A stretch of 64,000 nt of DNA from Brevibacillus sp. (GTDB taxonomy: Bacteria; Bacillota; Bacilli; Brevibacillales; Brevibacillaceae): positions 39,362-103,361 of the forward strand of contig JACDOF010000012.1 in assembly GCA_017656235.1 (NCBI GenBank). The letters are read 5' to 3'. Every line of letters starts with the position of its first letter. Position 1 is the first letter of the stretch. The position numbers and the translations under genes were made by a program. Shown here one piece after another: positions 43,751 to 52,220 of the stretch. The notes under the pieces are model-generated. The model did no database searches. It was not told the DNA's origin and saw nothing but the letters and a program-made list of their open reading frames with translations.

Positions 43751-43895
43751 AAGCCTCTACCTCCTTTTATTCCAAAAGGAATCCATGCACACATGATATT
43801 ATCGTACAAACGATCGCCGGAATCAACGCTGTTCATGTTTGGCGGATGAGCTCATGAACACGGCGAACCCGTGATATTTGTTTCATCGGGAACCT

Positions 43896-44648
43896 TCATA
43901 TGCTCGGCATCAGCTGACGTTTGTGCTCCGACATGCGGTGCAGCCGTTCAATTTTTTCGCGGGCCTCCGGAGAGGTCTCGCCGGTGATCAGATAACGATC
44001 CAACTCTTCGTAGGTGAACCCCATTTCCTGTTCGTCGGTCTGCCCCGCCCACAAATCAGCAGAGGGCGCTTTGGTGATGATCGACTGGGGAATCCCCAAG
44101 GCAGCGGCCAGGAGACGAATCTCGTGTTTGGTCAGGCTGGCTACCGGATTGAGATCGGCCAGTCCATCCCCGCCTTTGGTCATGTAACCGATGTAGATTT
44201 CGCTGCGATTGCAGGTATCCACCACCAGATAGCCTTTTTGATTGGCGATCGCGTACAGCGCAGTCATGCGCAAGCGCGCCTTTGTATTCCCCTTGGTCTT
44301 GTCATCCAGGGGAAGGACGCCGTTCAGTTCAGCCACAATCGCGTCATACGTCTGCACCAAATCGACCGTGACCAGATTCAGTCCGATCGCCTCCGCCAAC
44401 TTGTGCGCATCTTCGGCATGCACCTGCTGCGAATAAGCGGGCATCCATACGCCGATCACCCGGTCAGAACCGAGGGCTCGTACACAAAGTGCCGCGGTCA
44501 CTGCACTGTCGATCCCGCCGGAGATGCCAACCACGGCCCCGCCAAGTCCCTGAGCGATGATCTGATTGTAGAGAAAATCCGTTCGCTTTTTTATATCCTG
44601 ATCAATCTCGGTTTGATACCGCTTCAGATAATCTTGAAACTTGTCCAC
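43896..44648 (-). CDS. nadE: NH3-dependent NAD+ synthetase
   Basis: 250 aa from a GTG at 44648, eight bases after GGAGG. The P-loop of N-type ATP pyrophosphatases SGGIDS is at residues 43-48, followed by MPAYSQQVHAEDA, NTKARLRMTALY and TCNRSEIYIGYMTKGGDG, all diagnostic of NadE. The glutaminase domain of the long form is absent, so ammonia is the nitrogen donor. It converts deamido-NAD to NAD in the cytoplasm. Confidence 0.96.
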   Translation of the reverse strand: MDKFQDYLKRYQTEIDQDIKKRTDFLYNQIIAQGLGGAVVGISGGIDSAVTAALCVRALGSDRVIGVWMPAYSQQVHAEDAHKLAEAIGLNLVTVDLVQTYDAIVAELNGVLPLDDKTKGNTKARLRMTALYAIANQKGYLVVDTCNRSEIYIGYMTKGGDGLADLNPVASLTKHEIRLLAAALGIPQSIITKAPSADLWAGQTDEQEMGFTYEELDRYLITGETSPEAREKIERLHRMSEHKRQLMPSI

Positions 44649-44819
44649 TCCTGCACCCTCCTCGCAAGCACTTCTCCTGGCATCCATCCTAACACGTGAC
44701 AACGGTAGTGGCAACATGCGGCACCCGCACACGTGCAGCCGGATCAGCAGACAAAAAGAGGCCGGGAACCGGCTAGTGCCGGGCCGGCCGCAGGATCAAT
44801 CGCGCTGCAAACGAAGACA

Positions 44820-44847
44820 AAGATGGAGCTGGTCAGGCTGCCATCTT
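44820..44847 (-). terminator. Intrinsic terminator after the 56-aa gene
   Basis: On the minus strand AAGATGG and AGC pair with GCT and CCATCTT, followed by TGTCTTCGTTTG. It lies about 40 bases after the stop at 44884. The remaining gap up to nadE (44649-44819) holds a GGCCGG/CCGGCC inverted repeat and no gene. Confidence 0.6.
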
Positions 44848-44883
44848 GCGAGACATCCATGCAGGAATTCGATTGATTCTTAA

Positions 44884-45054
44884 TTATGGTGTCGTTTTAT
44901 CGGCACAGGCAACCAGCATTTCTTCCAATGCCTGTACATCTTTCTCCAGTTCGCGGATGTCTTCTTCGATCAACTCTTTCAGATGCTGCTTTTCACGCAG
45001 CATCTTTCGCGTCTGCTCCAGACGCTGACGCAGGTCAAACACTCCGAGATACAC
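44884..45054 (-). CDS. Small coiled-coil protein, 56 aa
   Basis: GTG at 45054, eight bases after AGGGAGGG. The sequence is a continuous charged helix (LRQRLEQTRKMLREKQHLKE, then EEDIRELEKDVQALEEMLVA). It lies 103 bases downstream of the PspC-domain gene, whose product also ends in a predicted coiled coil, so the two could interact. Not recognised. Confidence 0.6.
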   Translation of the reverse strand: MYLGVFDLRQRLEQTRKMLREKQHLKELIEEDIRELEKDVQALEEMLVACADKTTP

Positions 45055-45157
45055 TGCTTCACCCTCCCTATGTAAGGAGCTTTCCTTCCACCTTACATGG
45101 TATGCGGCAGTTAGCAAATGTTTCCCGCCAATTTGTGCAGGCAGCACGATGTTTTTC

Positions 45158-45490
45158 TCACAGTGTCTGATATTTGGCCAGTTCCCGGCGGAGGCGATAG
45201 ACTTCCTGCTTCAGGGCCCGTTTTTCCAGTCGGTCGATCTCTTGATCCAGATCGTCGACAGCCCAGCGAGCCCATTCGCTGTGCAGCGGATCGTCCTTGG
45301 ACATCCAGTGCGGTTCTTTGGGTACAATCAGCACAGCGAGCAGGTAGAACAGGATCGGCACTCCTGTAAACATCACAAGCAGGATAAAGCCCAGCCGCAC
45401 CCAGGTCGAGTCGATCCCCACGTACCGGGCAAATCCGCCACACAGGCCAAACAATTTCTTGTCATCTCGCGATCGGTATAAGCGATTCAT
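45158..45490 (-). CDS. PspC-domain membrane protein
   Basis: 110 aa; I use the ATG at 45490 (MNRLYRSRDDKKLFGLCGGF), with alternatives at 45496 and 45499 in the same frame. The PspC domain occupies residues 1-60 with the membrane span LGFILLVMFTGVPILFYLLAV. The C-terminal 45 residues are helical and charged (LDQEIDRLEKRALKQEVYRL). PspC proteins take part in envelope-stress responses and are often under ECF sigma control in Bacilli, but I see no ECF promoter here. Confidence 0.9.
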   Translation of the reverse strand: MNRLYRSRDDKKLFGLCGGFARYVGIDSTWVRLGFILLVMFTGVPILFYLLAVLIVPKEPHWMSKDDPLHSEWARWAVDDLDQEIDRLEKRALKQEVYRLRRELAKYQTL

Positions 45491-45686
45491 CCCCATCATT
45501 CCCTTCTTGTTTCCAGACTGTCTACCTACACGATACCCAACCTTCTCCCCCCACAAAACTGGCTCGGGTGGGATTCTCCTTCCGACTTTAGACGGAGTCG
45601 GGGAAGTGATGATCTTGAACTGTGCCGGCAAAGAGGGGCGAATGAAAGAAAGGGGGTGTGACCACGCTAACAATGAGGTGAGCGAG

Positions 45687-45953
45687 ATGAACAAACTGAC
45701 TACAACCGCGATGGCTGTCAGTGCGGCGCTGCTGCCGGCACTGCTCAACGCAGGATGCAGCCTGTCAGCCAGACACAACCTGTCCGACCCGGCCATACAC
45801 AGCGATCAGGGGTATTACTATCAAATCAACGTGATCCCGCCCGATGGCCGGCTGCCGCCGTACACACCGTACGGCACACCGGCCAACTTCGGCACGTCAA
45901 GTGAATACGGGCGCACGGTCCGCCCCGACAGCATCTCCCGCTATACCCCTTGA
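45687..45953 (+). CDS. Small putative lipoprotein, 88 aa
   Basis: ATG at 45687, seven bases after AGGTG. The N-terminus (MNKLTTTAMAVSAALLPALL, then NAGC) is a signal peptide ending in a plausible lipobox with the acylated Cys at 24. The mature part is Tyr/Pro-rich (YYYQINVIPPDGRLPPYTPY). It is a plus-strand gene between minus-strand operons. A truncated copy of the 15.8-kb repeat follows it. No family recognised. Confidence 0.6.
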   Translation: MNKLTTTAMAVSAALLPALLNAGCSLSARHNLSDPAIHSDQGYYYQINVIPPDGRLPPYTPYGTPANFGTSSEYGRTVRPDSISRYTP

Positions 45954-45995
45954 ACGGCGGACTTCGGGAAAGCCAGGACACACGGTCTTGACGGG

Positions 45996-46079
45996 CCTCC
46001 ACGTTTCTGTCGCCCGGCTGGCCAGGCAAAGGCGCTCGTCACGGACAATTGGCACCCTTCATCTGGAAAACAGGTTTGT
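45996..46079 (+). repeat. Partial copy of the 15.8-kb palindromic element (right arm)
   Basis: About 84 bases closely match 15811-15890 in the same orientation, including an identical 29-base core (46023-46051 against 15830-15858) and the shared end TTTGTCT. The left arm is absent here, so this copy cannot form the long palindrome. Confidence 0.8.
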
Positions 46080-46088
46080 CTATCCGTC

Positions 46089-46130
46089 AAAAAAGGGGCG
46101 ATTCTTCCGGGATGCCGGAAGAATCGCCCC
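46089..46130 (-). terminator. Strong intrinsic terminator of the homogentisate operon
   Basis: On the minus strand GGGGCGATTCTTCCGG, a CATC loop, CCGGAAGAATCGCCCC and T6: a perfect 16-bp stem. Confidence 0.95.
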
Positions 46131-46137
46131 TGTCCCT

Positions 46138-46761
46138 TTACTCGCTTTTTCCGTACACAGGTCGCGGCCGGTCAAACATCTCGCCGATTTTGGCATAGGT
46201 GTGGCCGGCCAGCCGACTGACGGGCGCCAGCTTCTGCACGTCGATTTTGCCTTCGTAATACAGGTCGTCATCGACATGCACGTGCACCACCTCGCCGATA
46301 ATCAAATCAGATGCTGCCGGATCGCCCAGCGTCACCACCTGATGCAGCCGGCATTCAAAGTGCAGCCGTGATTGGCCGATCCGCGGCACTTTGACCGCTG
46401 CCGCAGGGATAAGCGTAAGGCCGAGCTCCTGTGCTTCGCTTATCTCCGGCGGATAATCGGCCGAAGACTGATTGACCGCATCCACGTTGCTGACATCTAC
46501 CATGTTGACCACAAACTCGCCGGTTTGCTGAATGTTGTGCGAAGTGTCCTTGGGGACCGCGCCCGCTTTTCGTGCAACAGCGATGGAGACCATCATCGGA
46601 TCGATGCAGGCGACATTAAAATAGCTGAACGGCGCAACATTTACCACTCCTGCCTCACTGACCGAGCTGACCCAGGCAATTGGCCGCGGTACGACGCTGC
46701 CTATCAGCAGTTTGTACTTCTCCTGGCGCGTAATCCGGCCGACGTCGATTTCCACGTGCAT
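46138..46761 (-). CDS. Flavin reductase-like (split-barrel FMN-binding) protein
   Basis: 207 aa from the ATG at 46761 behind AAGGAGG. The sequence LLIGSVVPRPIAWVSSVS followed by NVAPFSYFNVACIDPMMVSI is the FMN-binding flavin reductase-like domain. It is the third gene of the FAH-hmgA operon, 54 bases after hmgA. It may provide reduced flavin to an aromatic monooxygenase or act on a pathway intermediate; neither can be decided. Confidence 0.88.
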   Translation of the reverse strand: MHVEIDVGRITRQEKYKLLIGSVVPRPIAWVSSVSEAGVVNVAPFSYFNVACIDPMMVSIAVARKAGAVPKDTSHNIQQTGEFVVNMVDVSNVDAVNQSSADYPPEISEAQELGLTLIPAAAVKVPRIGQSRLHFECRLHQVVTLGDPAASDLIIGEVVHVHVDDDLYYEGKIDVQKLAPVSRLAGHTYAKIGEMFDRPRPVYGKSE

Positions 46762-46815
46762 ATCCTCCTTCAACATTACTGGACACGCTGCTTGTTTGAG
46801 AGTCGCCGGGAAGCG

Positions 46816-47979
46816 TTACTCCTGTGCCGGCAGCCAACTGTACATGTAATCCGGATCTTCCACTTCCAACGCTTGACGGGTGACCTTAAGCGGGCGGAAC
46901 GTATCCACCATCACAGCCAGTTCCTTCGTCTCCTTCTTGCCAATGCTCGCCTCGATTTTTCCCGGATGCGGCCCGTGTGGAATCCCCATCGGATGCAGCG
47001 TGATCGACCCTTCGACCACTCCCTTGCGGCTCATGAAGTTGCCGTCCACGTAGTAAAGCACTTCATCGCTCTCCACGTTGCTGTGGTAATACGGAGCAGG
47101 TATGGCCTGCGGATGGTAATCGTAGAGCCGCGGTACGAATGAACAGACTACAAAGTTATGTCCGGCAAACGTTTGATGGACCGGCGGCGGTTGGTGAATC
47201 CGTCCCGTGATCGGCTCAAAGTCGTAGATGCTGAGGGCATAGGGAAAAAGATAGCCGTCCCAACCAACCACATCAAACGGATGGAAGTCAAACCGATAGC
47301 TGTACAGCGTCTCGTTTCTCTTTACCCGGACTTCAAAATCTCCCGCTTCGTCATGGGTGACCAACTGCTGAGGAGGACGGATGTCCCGTTCGCAAAACGG
47401 GGAGTGCTCCAGAAGCTGTCCGTGTTCGTTGCGGTAACGTTTTGGCGTGACAATCTCGTTTTGCGACTCCACCACCAGGAAGCGGCTTTGTTTGCTGCTT
47501 GGCTCAATCCGGTAAGTAGTACCGATCGGGATCAGCAGATAATCTCCTTTCCGGTACGGGATCGTCCCGAAAATCGTCTGCAGTTCCCCTTCCCCTTCGT
47601 GAACGAACAGCAGTTCATCCCCCTCCGCATTGCGGTAGAAGTAGTCCATCTTCTCCGTCGGTGCGCAAACGCCGATCAGCAGATCGTTGTTGCCAAGCAA
47701 ATACTTGCGGCCGCTGATCGGATCACCGCCAGGGGGCAGGTCAAACGTGAGGAAATGGCGATGTTTCAATACTTCATCGGGTACAAACTCAAGGTTGAGG
47801 GCGGCGTAGCGCTTCGCTTCCCGCACTTGTGTCGGCGGATTGTGATGGTACAGAATGGACTGAATCCCGGAAAACCCTTTGGTGCCCATCAACTGTTCAC
47901 GAAACAACTGGCCATTCGGCTTGTAAAACGTCGTGTGCCGCTTGTGGGGGATACTTCCCAACCGATGATAAAACGGCAT
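46816..47979 (-). CDS. hmgA: Homogentisate 1,2-dioxygenase
   Basis: 387 aa, ATG at 47979 behind GGGAGAG, four bases after the FAH stop. A cupin dioxygenase with the Fe ligands expected in SNVESDEVLYYVDGNF, then PMGIPHGPHPG; other landmarks are YFYRNAEGDELLFVHEGEG and DVVGWDGYLFPYAL. It opens the ring of homogentisate to maleylacetoacetate in tyrosine/phenylalanine catabolism. It is shorter than the roughly 440-residue animal enzymes, as usual for the bacterial short form. Confidence 0.93.
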   Translation of the reverse strand: MPFYHRLGSIPHKRHTTFYKPNGQLFREQLMGTKGFSGIQSILYHHNPPTQVREAKRYAALNLEFVPDEVLKHRHFLTFDLPPGGDPISGRKYLLGNNDLLIGVCAPTEKMDYFYRNAEGDELLFVHEGEGELQTIFGTIPYRKGDYLLIPIGTTYRIEPSSKQSRFLVVESQNEIVTPKRYRNEHGQLLEHSPFCERDIRPPQQLVTHDEAGDFEVRVKRNETLYSYRFDFHPFDVVGWDGYLFPYALSIYDFEPITGRIHQPPPVHQTFAGHNFVVCSFVPRLYDYHPQAIPAPYYHSNVESDEVLYYVDGNFMSRKGVVEGSITLHPMGIPHGPHPGKIEASIGKKETKELAVMVDTFRPLKVTRQALEVEDPDYMYSWLPAQE

Positions 47980-47983
47980 GTGC

Positions 47984-48934
47984 TCACTCTCCCTTCTGAT
48001 CTTGGTTGGCTGCGATCCTGTTGCGCAGAACGCCGAGGCGCTCCACTTCCAGTTCTACCACGTCGCCAGGTTGAAGCCATGGAAACTCCTCGCCCAGCTC
48101 CAGGATACAACCTGTGCCGACTGTACCGGAGCCGATCACATCACCCGGATAGAGCGGACAGTCAGCAGAAGCACGAGCAATCATTTCGGCGAACGTGTAG
48201 TAGATGTCGCGGAAGTTTCCACGCGAATACTCCCTGCCGTTCACCCTCGCTGTCATCGTCAAATCATAGCGGGCACCCCGCTCTCCGGCGATGCGCACGT
48301 CATCCAGCTCGTCAGGTGTCACCAGATACGGCCCCAGCGAGGTGGCGAAATCTTTTCCCTTCGCCGGTCCCAGACCTACCTTCACTTCCTCCCGCTGCAG
48401 ATCGCGCGCGCTCCAATCGTTGAGAATGGAGAATCCGGCGATATGCTGATCCGCCTGTTCCACCGGAATGTCCACCCCCCCCTTGCCGATGACGCAGGCG
48501 ATCTCCAGCTCATAATCCAGCCAGCGGGTTGCTCGCGGGCGGACAACTTCCGCCTCCGGCCCAACAAAAGAGGATGCATTGGAGAAGTAGAAGACGGGGA
48601 AGTGATACCACTCCGGTATCATCGTCAGCCCGCGCCTTTCCCTGGCTCTCCTGACATGCTCTTCAAAGGCGTAAAAGTCGCGGAAGCTGTTCGGCCGCGG
48701 CAGCGGGGGACCGAGCCGGACATGCTGCCAGGGAATCGCTTCCCCGACAGCTCGCTTTAAAGCCAATTGCTTCAGTGGGCCGTGCCAGCTTTCCCATTGC
48801 GTCAACAGGCCGAGCATATTGTCCGGAGCTCCCGCGAGTGCCCGCGCAATGTCGAGCACTCCCTCGCTGACCAGCAGCCCTGCCCGCCAAGAAGCTCCTT
48901 CCTCCTCGATACGCCGGTAGGAAACCAGTTTCAT
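47984..48934 (-). CDS. Fumarylacetoacetate hydrolase-family protein
   Basis: 316 aa from the ATG at 48934 behind AGGGAGG. The FAH fold is shown by DYELEIACVIGKGG, FSILNDWSARDLQREE, GPAKGKDFATSLGPYLVTPDEL and GDVIGSGTVGTGC, which include the metal-binding Asp and Glu. Next to homogentisate dioxygenase it most likely cleaves fumarylacetoacetate (or maleylacetoacetate directly) to fumarate and acetoacetate. No maleylacetoacetate isomerase or HPPD gene is in the window. Confidence 0.9.
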   Translation of the reverse strand: MKLVSYRRIEEEGASWRAGLLVSEGVLDIARALAGAPDNMLGLLTQWESWHGPLKQLALKRAVGEAIPWQHVRLGPPLPRPNSFRDFYAFEEHVRRARERRGLTMIPEWYHFPVFYFSNASSFVGPEAEVVRPRATRWLDYELEIACVIGKGGVDIPVEQADQHIAGFSILNDWSARDLQREEVKVGLGPAKGKDFATSLGPYLVTPDELDDVRIAGERGARYDLTMTARVNGREYSRGNFRDIYYTFAEMIARASADCPLYPGDVIGSGTVGTGCILELGEEFPWLQPGDVVELEVERLGVLRNRIAANQDQKGE

Positions 48935-48978
48935 CCATTCACCTCCCTTTCCTGTGCGCAGCAGGCACAGAAACATGT

Positions 48979-49111
48979 AAAAAAAGCCCAGCAGCACCGA
49001 CCCTGCCTGCCTCGGGACATTCCTCCCTCCAGCAGCAGGAAAAGGCGCTAAACTGGGCCCTATCTACTCCAACGAGAAAGGTCTTGTGACGGAACCTTTC
49101 CCCGTAGATAA
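48979..49111 (-). promoter_or_regulatory. Structured leader upstream of the FAH-hmgA operon
   Basis: The 217-base gap before the FAH gene carries two nested structures on the minus strand. The first (49111-49060) is TTATCTAC/GTAGATAG closing an inner GGAAAGGTT/ACCTTTC stem. The second (49058-48986) is closed by GCCCAG and CTGGGC, contains two TGCTGCTGG direct repeats, and is followed immediately by T7 (48985-48979), as in an intrinsic terminator. The start codon lies about 45 bases further on. It could be a conditional attenuator, or simply the upstream gene's terminator. Confidence 0.45.
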
Positions 49112-49151
49112 CCAGTCGTTTTTTCAGAGATGCATGCGCGGTACGGCTTGC

Positions 49152-49496
49152 TTACGCCCGCTGTTTCGCTTCCGCGTAACGATCCACTGCCGCCCGCAGC
49201 GCTTGCAGTATCGCTCCCTGCGTCGGGACGAGAAAGCGCTCCCGAACGTCATGCTGCAGTTTGTTCCATTCGTGAGGCAGCCGCCGTCCAATCACCAGGT
49301 TGCGCAAAAACGCTTCCGTCAATCCCATCAGAAAGGTGAACGAAGCATCTGTCACCCGGTCCTCTTCCCGGTCAAAGACCAGCGAACAGGCAAACACTTT
49401 TTGCTGTTCTGACAGCGGCGTGCCCTTGGGCAGCTGGGCAAACCCGGTCGCCAGTACGTACCGTTCGGACGCATAGCGGGAATCAGCAGCGTTCAT
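49152..49496 (-). CDS. DUF3870-family protein
   Basis: 114 aa, ATG at 49496 behind GTAGGAGG. The pattern GFAQLPKGTPLSEQQKVFACSLVFD followed by VTDASFTFLMGLTEAFLRNLV fits the DUF3870 family (small alpha/beta protein of unknown function). It precedes the homogentisate operon leader, and I see no other context clue. Confidence 0.75.
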   Translation of the reverse strand: MNAADSRYASERYVLATGFAQLPKGTPLSEQQKVFACSLVFDREEDRVTDASFTFLMGLTEAFLRNLVIGRRLPHEWNKLQHDVRERFLVPTQGAILQALRAAVDRYAEAKQRA

Positions 49497-49562
49497 TTCC
49501 GTACCTCCTACTCATTATCTTAACGGAAACGCTTTCTTTTTTCCAGATCCCTTCAACAAGAA

Positions 49563-50453
49563 CTATCTACATTTTTTCACCAAATCCGCCATGTCGGCAG
49601 GCAGCGGATCTTCAAAAGAGAGCGTCTGTTTCGTCCGCGGATGGTCAAACTGCAGCCGGACAGCGTGCAGCGCCTGCCGGTCAATCAAGTCGCGCTTTCC
49701 GCCATACAGGTCATCGCCGACCAGCGGATGTCCCAGATAGCTGAGGTGAACACGTATCTGGTGGGTACGTCCCGTCTGAAGCCGCAGTTCCACCCAGGTC
49801 AGACCGGCTCCCCGCCCCAGGACGCGGTATTGGGTGAGTGCGAACTGGCCGTCGTCACGAACCGTCCGCTCAATGATCGAACCGGGACGAAGACCGATTG
49901 GAGCCGCAATCTCCCCTTCATCGCGCGCAACCACCCCGTGTACCACGGCCTGATAGGTCCGCTTCATCGTCCCTTCCCGCTGCATGCGGGAAAAGGATTC
50001 ATGTGCCCATTGGTTTTTGGCGATCAGGATCAGGCCGGACGTGTCTTTATCCAGCCGATTGACCGGGCGAAAGCGGCGCGCTTCCCCTTTTTCCATCCAG
50101 TAGGCCATCACACCATTGGCCAAGGTACCGTCCGGATGGGTGCGTGTCGGATGAACAACCAGGCCGGCCGGCTTGCTGATCACCATCATGTCGTCGTCCT
50201 CGAAACGAATCGCCAGCGGCATGGGCTGAGGGAGAATCGTGTCCGATCGCTCCGGGGGCAGTTCCACCGTCACCACATCCCCTGCCTGCACCTTGCAGGT
50301 GACCCGTGCCAGCCTTCCGTTGACACGAATTACGCCCTCGTATTTGGCCCGGTTCAAAAGCCGCCGCGACAAACCGTACCCGCCTTGAAGCACATCACGC
50401 AAACTCCGCCCCGCTTCCTCCGCCGTCACCTGAAAACGCAGCAGTTCATTCAT
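49563..50453 (-). CDS. RluA/RluD-family 23S rRNA pseudouridine synthase
   Basis: 296 aa; of two adjacent ATGs (50456, 50453) the second has the better distance from GGGGGAG. An S4-like RNA-binding domain (residues 10-70) precedes the catalytic domain with PVNRLDKDTSGLILIAKN, where Asp is the nucleophile (the usual preceding His is Asn here). QTGRTHQIRVHLSYLGHPLVGDDLYGG is also diagnostic. It isomerises uridine in rRNA. The exact target position cannot be read. Confidence 0.93.
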   Translation of the reverse strand: MNELLRFQVTAEEAGRSLRDVLQGGYGLSRRLLNRAKYEGVIRVNGRLARVTCKVQAGDVVTVELPPERSDTILPQPMPLAIRFEDDDMMVISKPAGLVVHPTRTHPDGTLANGVMAYWMEKGEARRFRPVNRLDKDTSGLILIAKNQWAHESFSRMQREGTMKRTYQAVVHGVVARDEGEIAAPIGLRPGSIIERTVRDDGQFALTQYRVLGRGAGLTWVELRLQTGRTHQIRVHLSYLGHPLVGDDLYGGKRDLIDRQALHAVRLQFDHPRTKQTLSFEDPLPADMADLVKKCR

Positions 50454-50530
50454 CATTCGACTCCCCCGGTCAAGCTCTGGATCAACTGAAAAAACGTACA
50501 ACGTTGGTTGCGACAAGGCAAACGTAAAAG

Positions 50531-50557
50531 AAAGCCCTGTCCCCGATGGGGACGGGC
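50531..50557 (-). terminator. Intrinsic terminator after tpx
   Basis: On the minus strand GCCCGTCCCC, an ATC loop and GGGGACAGGGC, then TTTCTTTT. Confidence 0.85.
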
Positions 50558-50583
50558 CGATACTTTCAGATTTCGGATCTTGT

Positions 50584-51102
50584 TTATCTTGCCGCCTTGG
50601 CAGCCTCGATCGCCGCTTCGTAATTCGGATGCTCTCCGGCAGCCGGCACATATTCGGCGTACACCACTGTATCGTTGGCATCCACCACGAAGACGGCGCG
50701 GCTGAGCAGCCGATGCTCCTTAATGACCACGCCGTAAGCGAGGCCAAACGACAAATCGCGATGGTCAGAGAGAGTCTGCACCTTGTCAATGCCGGCAGCG
50801 CCGCACCAGCGGGACTGTGCAAACGGCAGGTCGACCGAGATGGTCAGCACCTTCACTCCCTCCAGTTTTGACGCCTCCTCGTTAAAACGGCGCGTCTGGG
50901 CATCGCAAACACCGGTGTCCAGAGAAGGAACGACCGAGATGATGCGTATCATCCCTTTCGAATCGTCCAGGGTAACCGGTGACAAATCGTTGGCCAGCAC
51001 CGTAAAGTTGGGGGCTTTGTCACCAGCTTTCAACTCCGGTCCGAGCAGGGTGACAGGACCTTTAAACTGAAATGCTCCTTGGCGTTCCACTACAGCAGTC
51101 AT
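50584..51102 (-). CDS. tpx: Thiol peroxidase Tpx
   Basis: 172 aa, ATG at 51102 behind GGAGGGAAAACC, overlapping the upstream stop (ATGA). An atypical 2-Cys peroxiredoxin: peroxidatic C66 in [16 protein letters not shown] and resolving C100 in SRWCGAAG, 34 residues apart as in other Tpx. It reduces alkyl hydroperoxides with thioredoxin in the cytoplasm. Confidence 0.96.
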   Translation of the reverse strand: MTAVVERQGAFQFKGPVTLLGPELKAGDKAPNFTVLANDLSPVTLDDSKGMIRIISVVPSLDTGVCDAQTRRFNEEASKLEGVKVLTISVDLPFAQSRWCGAAGIDKVQTLSDHRDLSFGLAYGVVIKEHRLLSRAVFVVDANDTVVYAEYVPAAGEHPNYEAAIEAAKAAR

Positions 51103-51686
51103 GGTTTTCCCTCCTGGTTCCCATCAATATTATGTACACTATCATCATACACGATCTTTTGTTTTCTTTCACTATGAGATTGGGAAGAACTGCACGGCTC
51201 GAGCCGCAAGACGGCAAACTCGCTGTCACCTCCTGCCAGCTCGTTCAACCGCGCACAGCGCAGCAGGGCGTGGTAGAGCGCAAACACAAAGCTGACGCGG
51301 GACAAGTCGTATTTGATGATGGCGGGATCAGCAGCAACCGTATCCACCAGTTCCACTGTATAGTCCGCACGGTCCGATTGCCCGTCGCATGAGACGACAT
51401 ACCCCATCTGCCGAAGAACGGCACCGATGTCAAACACGCCGTTGTCGTCAAAATCGTACGTATCCTCCGATGCCAGCAGGCAGTCCAGCAGGCGGTCCAG
51501 GGTCATCCGTTCCAATTGGGCGGGTTCGGCCAGGGCGACGACCGAGCCGTCGTTGTTGACGAAATAGACGCTGCCGCGATAGCGAAAGATCAGTTCATCG
51601 GGTGGAACATCCTCGTCAAACAGCCGCATGCGGGGAGGAATCATGAGCCGCCACAACTGAGCCGGCTCCAGTTGCAAAAGTTCCAT
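51099..51686 (-). CDS. Hypothetical protein, 195 aa, translationally coupled to tpx
   Basis: ATG at 51686 behind CGGAGGAAG; upstream in-frame starts lack ribosome sites. The protein is acidic and soluble ([20 protein letters not shown], then [20 protein letters not shown] and [20 protein letters not shown]). The stretch [12 protein letters not shown] is EF-hand-like in composition but I do not claim calcium binding. Four-base overlap with tpx indicates coupled expression and a possible redox or stress role. No family recognised. Confidence 0.7.
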   Translation of the reverse strand: MELLQLEPAQLWRLMIPPRMRLFDEDVPPDELIFRYRGSVYFVNNDGSVVALAEPAQLERMTLDRLLDCLLASEDTYDFDDNGVFDIGAVLRQMGYVVSCDGQSDRADYTVELVDTVAADPAIIKYDLSRVSFVFALYHALLRCARLNELAGGDSEFAVLRLEPCSSSQSHSERKQKIVYDDSVHNIDGNQEGKP

Positions 51687-51883
51687 CACACTTCCTCCGT
51701 TCTTTTTACCCATTGTGGGCAAGGGAAGCGTCATGTATTCAGGATGATCAGCAGGCCGACACGATACCCGCCCCCATCGCCAACTCGCTCCCGACAGTCT
51801 GGCAGCATACGAGACCGTCTCATTCGAGCTGATCAACATCGTGACCAGCATCACGAACCCCGGTTTCATCAGTCGGTGCGCTC

Positions 51884-51989
51884 CAGTTCTTCGACGATGC
51901 ATCCGTTCAACCATTATTGAGTGGTTCAAAACAACTCGAATACCGAAGTGGCAATTACTTCTATCGAGATATTTATTTTGGTTCCGCAT
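51884..51989 (+). pseudogene. Fragment of a DUF5680-like gene
   Basis: In the frame starting near 51884 the sequence reads FFDDASVQPLLSGSKQLEYR followed by SGNYFYRDIYFG. That is very like the conserved core of DUF5680 proteins, often found after an XRE helix-turn-helix. It has no start codon, no ribosome site and soon loses frame, and no HTH precedes it. The rest of the 533-base gap between the 195-aa gene and pyc (51687-52220) holds no other gene I can support. Confidence 0.5.
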
Positions 51990-52109
51990 TACATCTACGA
52001 AAACAAGTATTACGGCAGTCTTGACAAGTTTTATGGAGATTCACCCTTCCCTGGAAAACGAAGTTGTATACAGCCTGTGCGCGATCAGCCAATTCCTCCT
52101 TAATTGACC

Positions 52110-52127
52110 GGAAAAATCAATTTTTCC
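52110..52127. promoter_or_regulatory. Perfect palindrome upstream of pyc
   Basis: GGAAAAAT, two bases, ATTTTTCC: 8-bp perfect arms, 93 bases before the pyc start. TTGACC directly precedes it and AT-rich -10-like sequence follows, so it may be an operator in the pyc promoter region. Confidence 0.4.
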
Positions 52128-52220
52128 AGATAAAATGACTGAAAATACATTAATATTTTTGTATATTTAAAATAAAGACAGAAAAGAGAAATCCGAAAAA
52201 TCAGGAGGTAGGGGGAAATC

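Noticed and set aside
47158..48423. A 421-codon plus-strand frame across hmgA and the FAH gene
   Set aside because: Pure shadow of two clearly recognised minus-strand genes.
48979..49111. SRP RNA, RNase P RNA, 6S RNA or T-box as an explanation for the structured leader
   Set aside because: The GGAAGGAAGCAG-type SRP loop, the RNase P core motifs and the T-box AGGGTGGNACCGCG are all absent.
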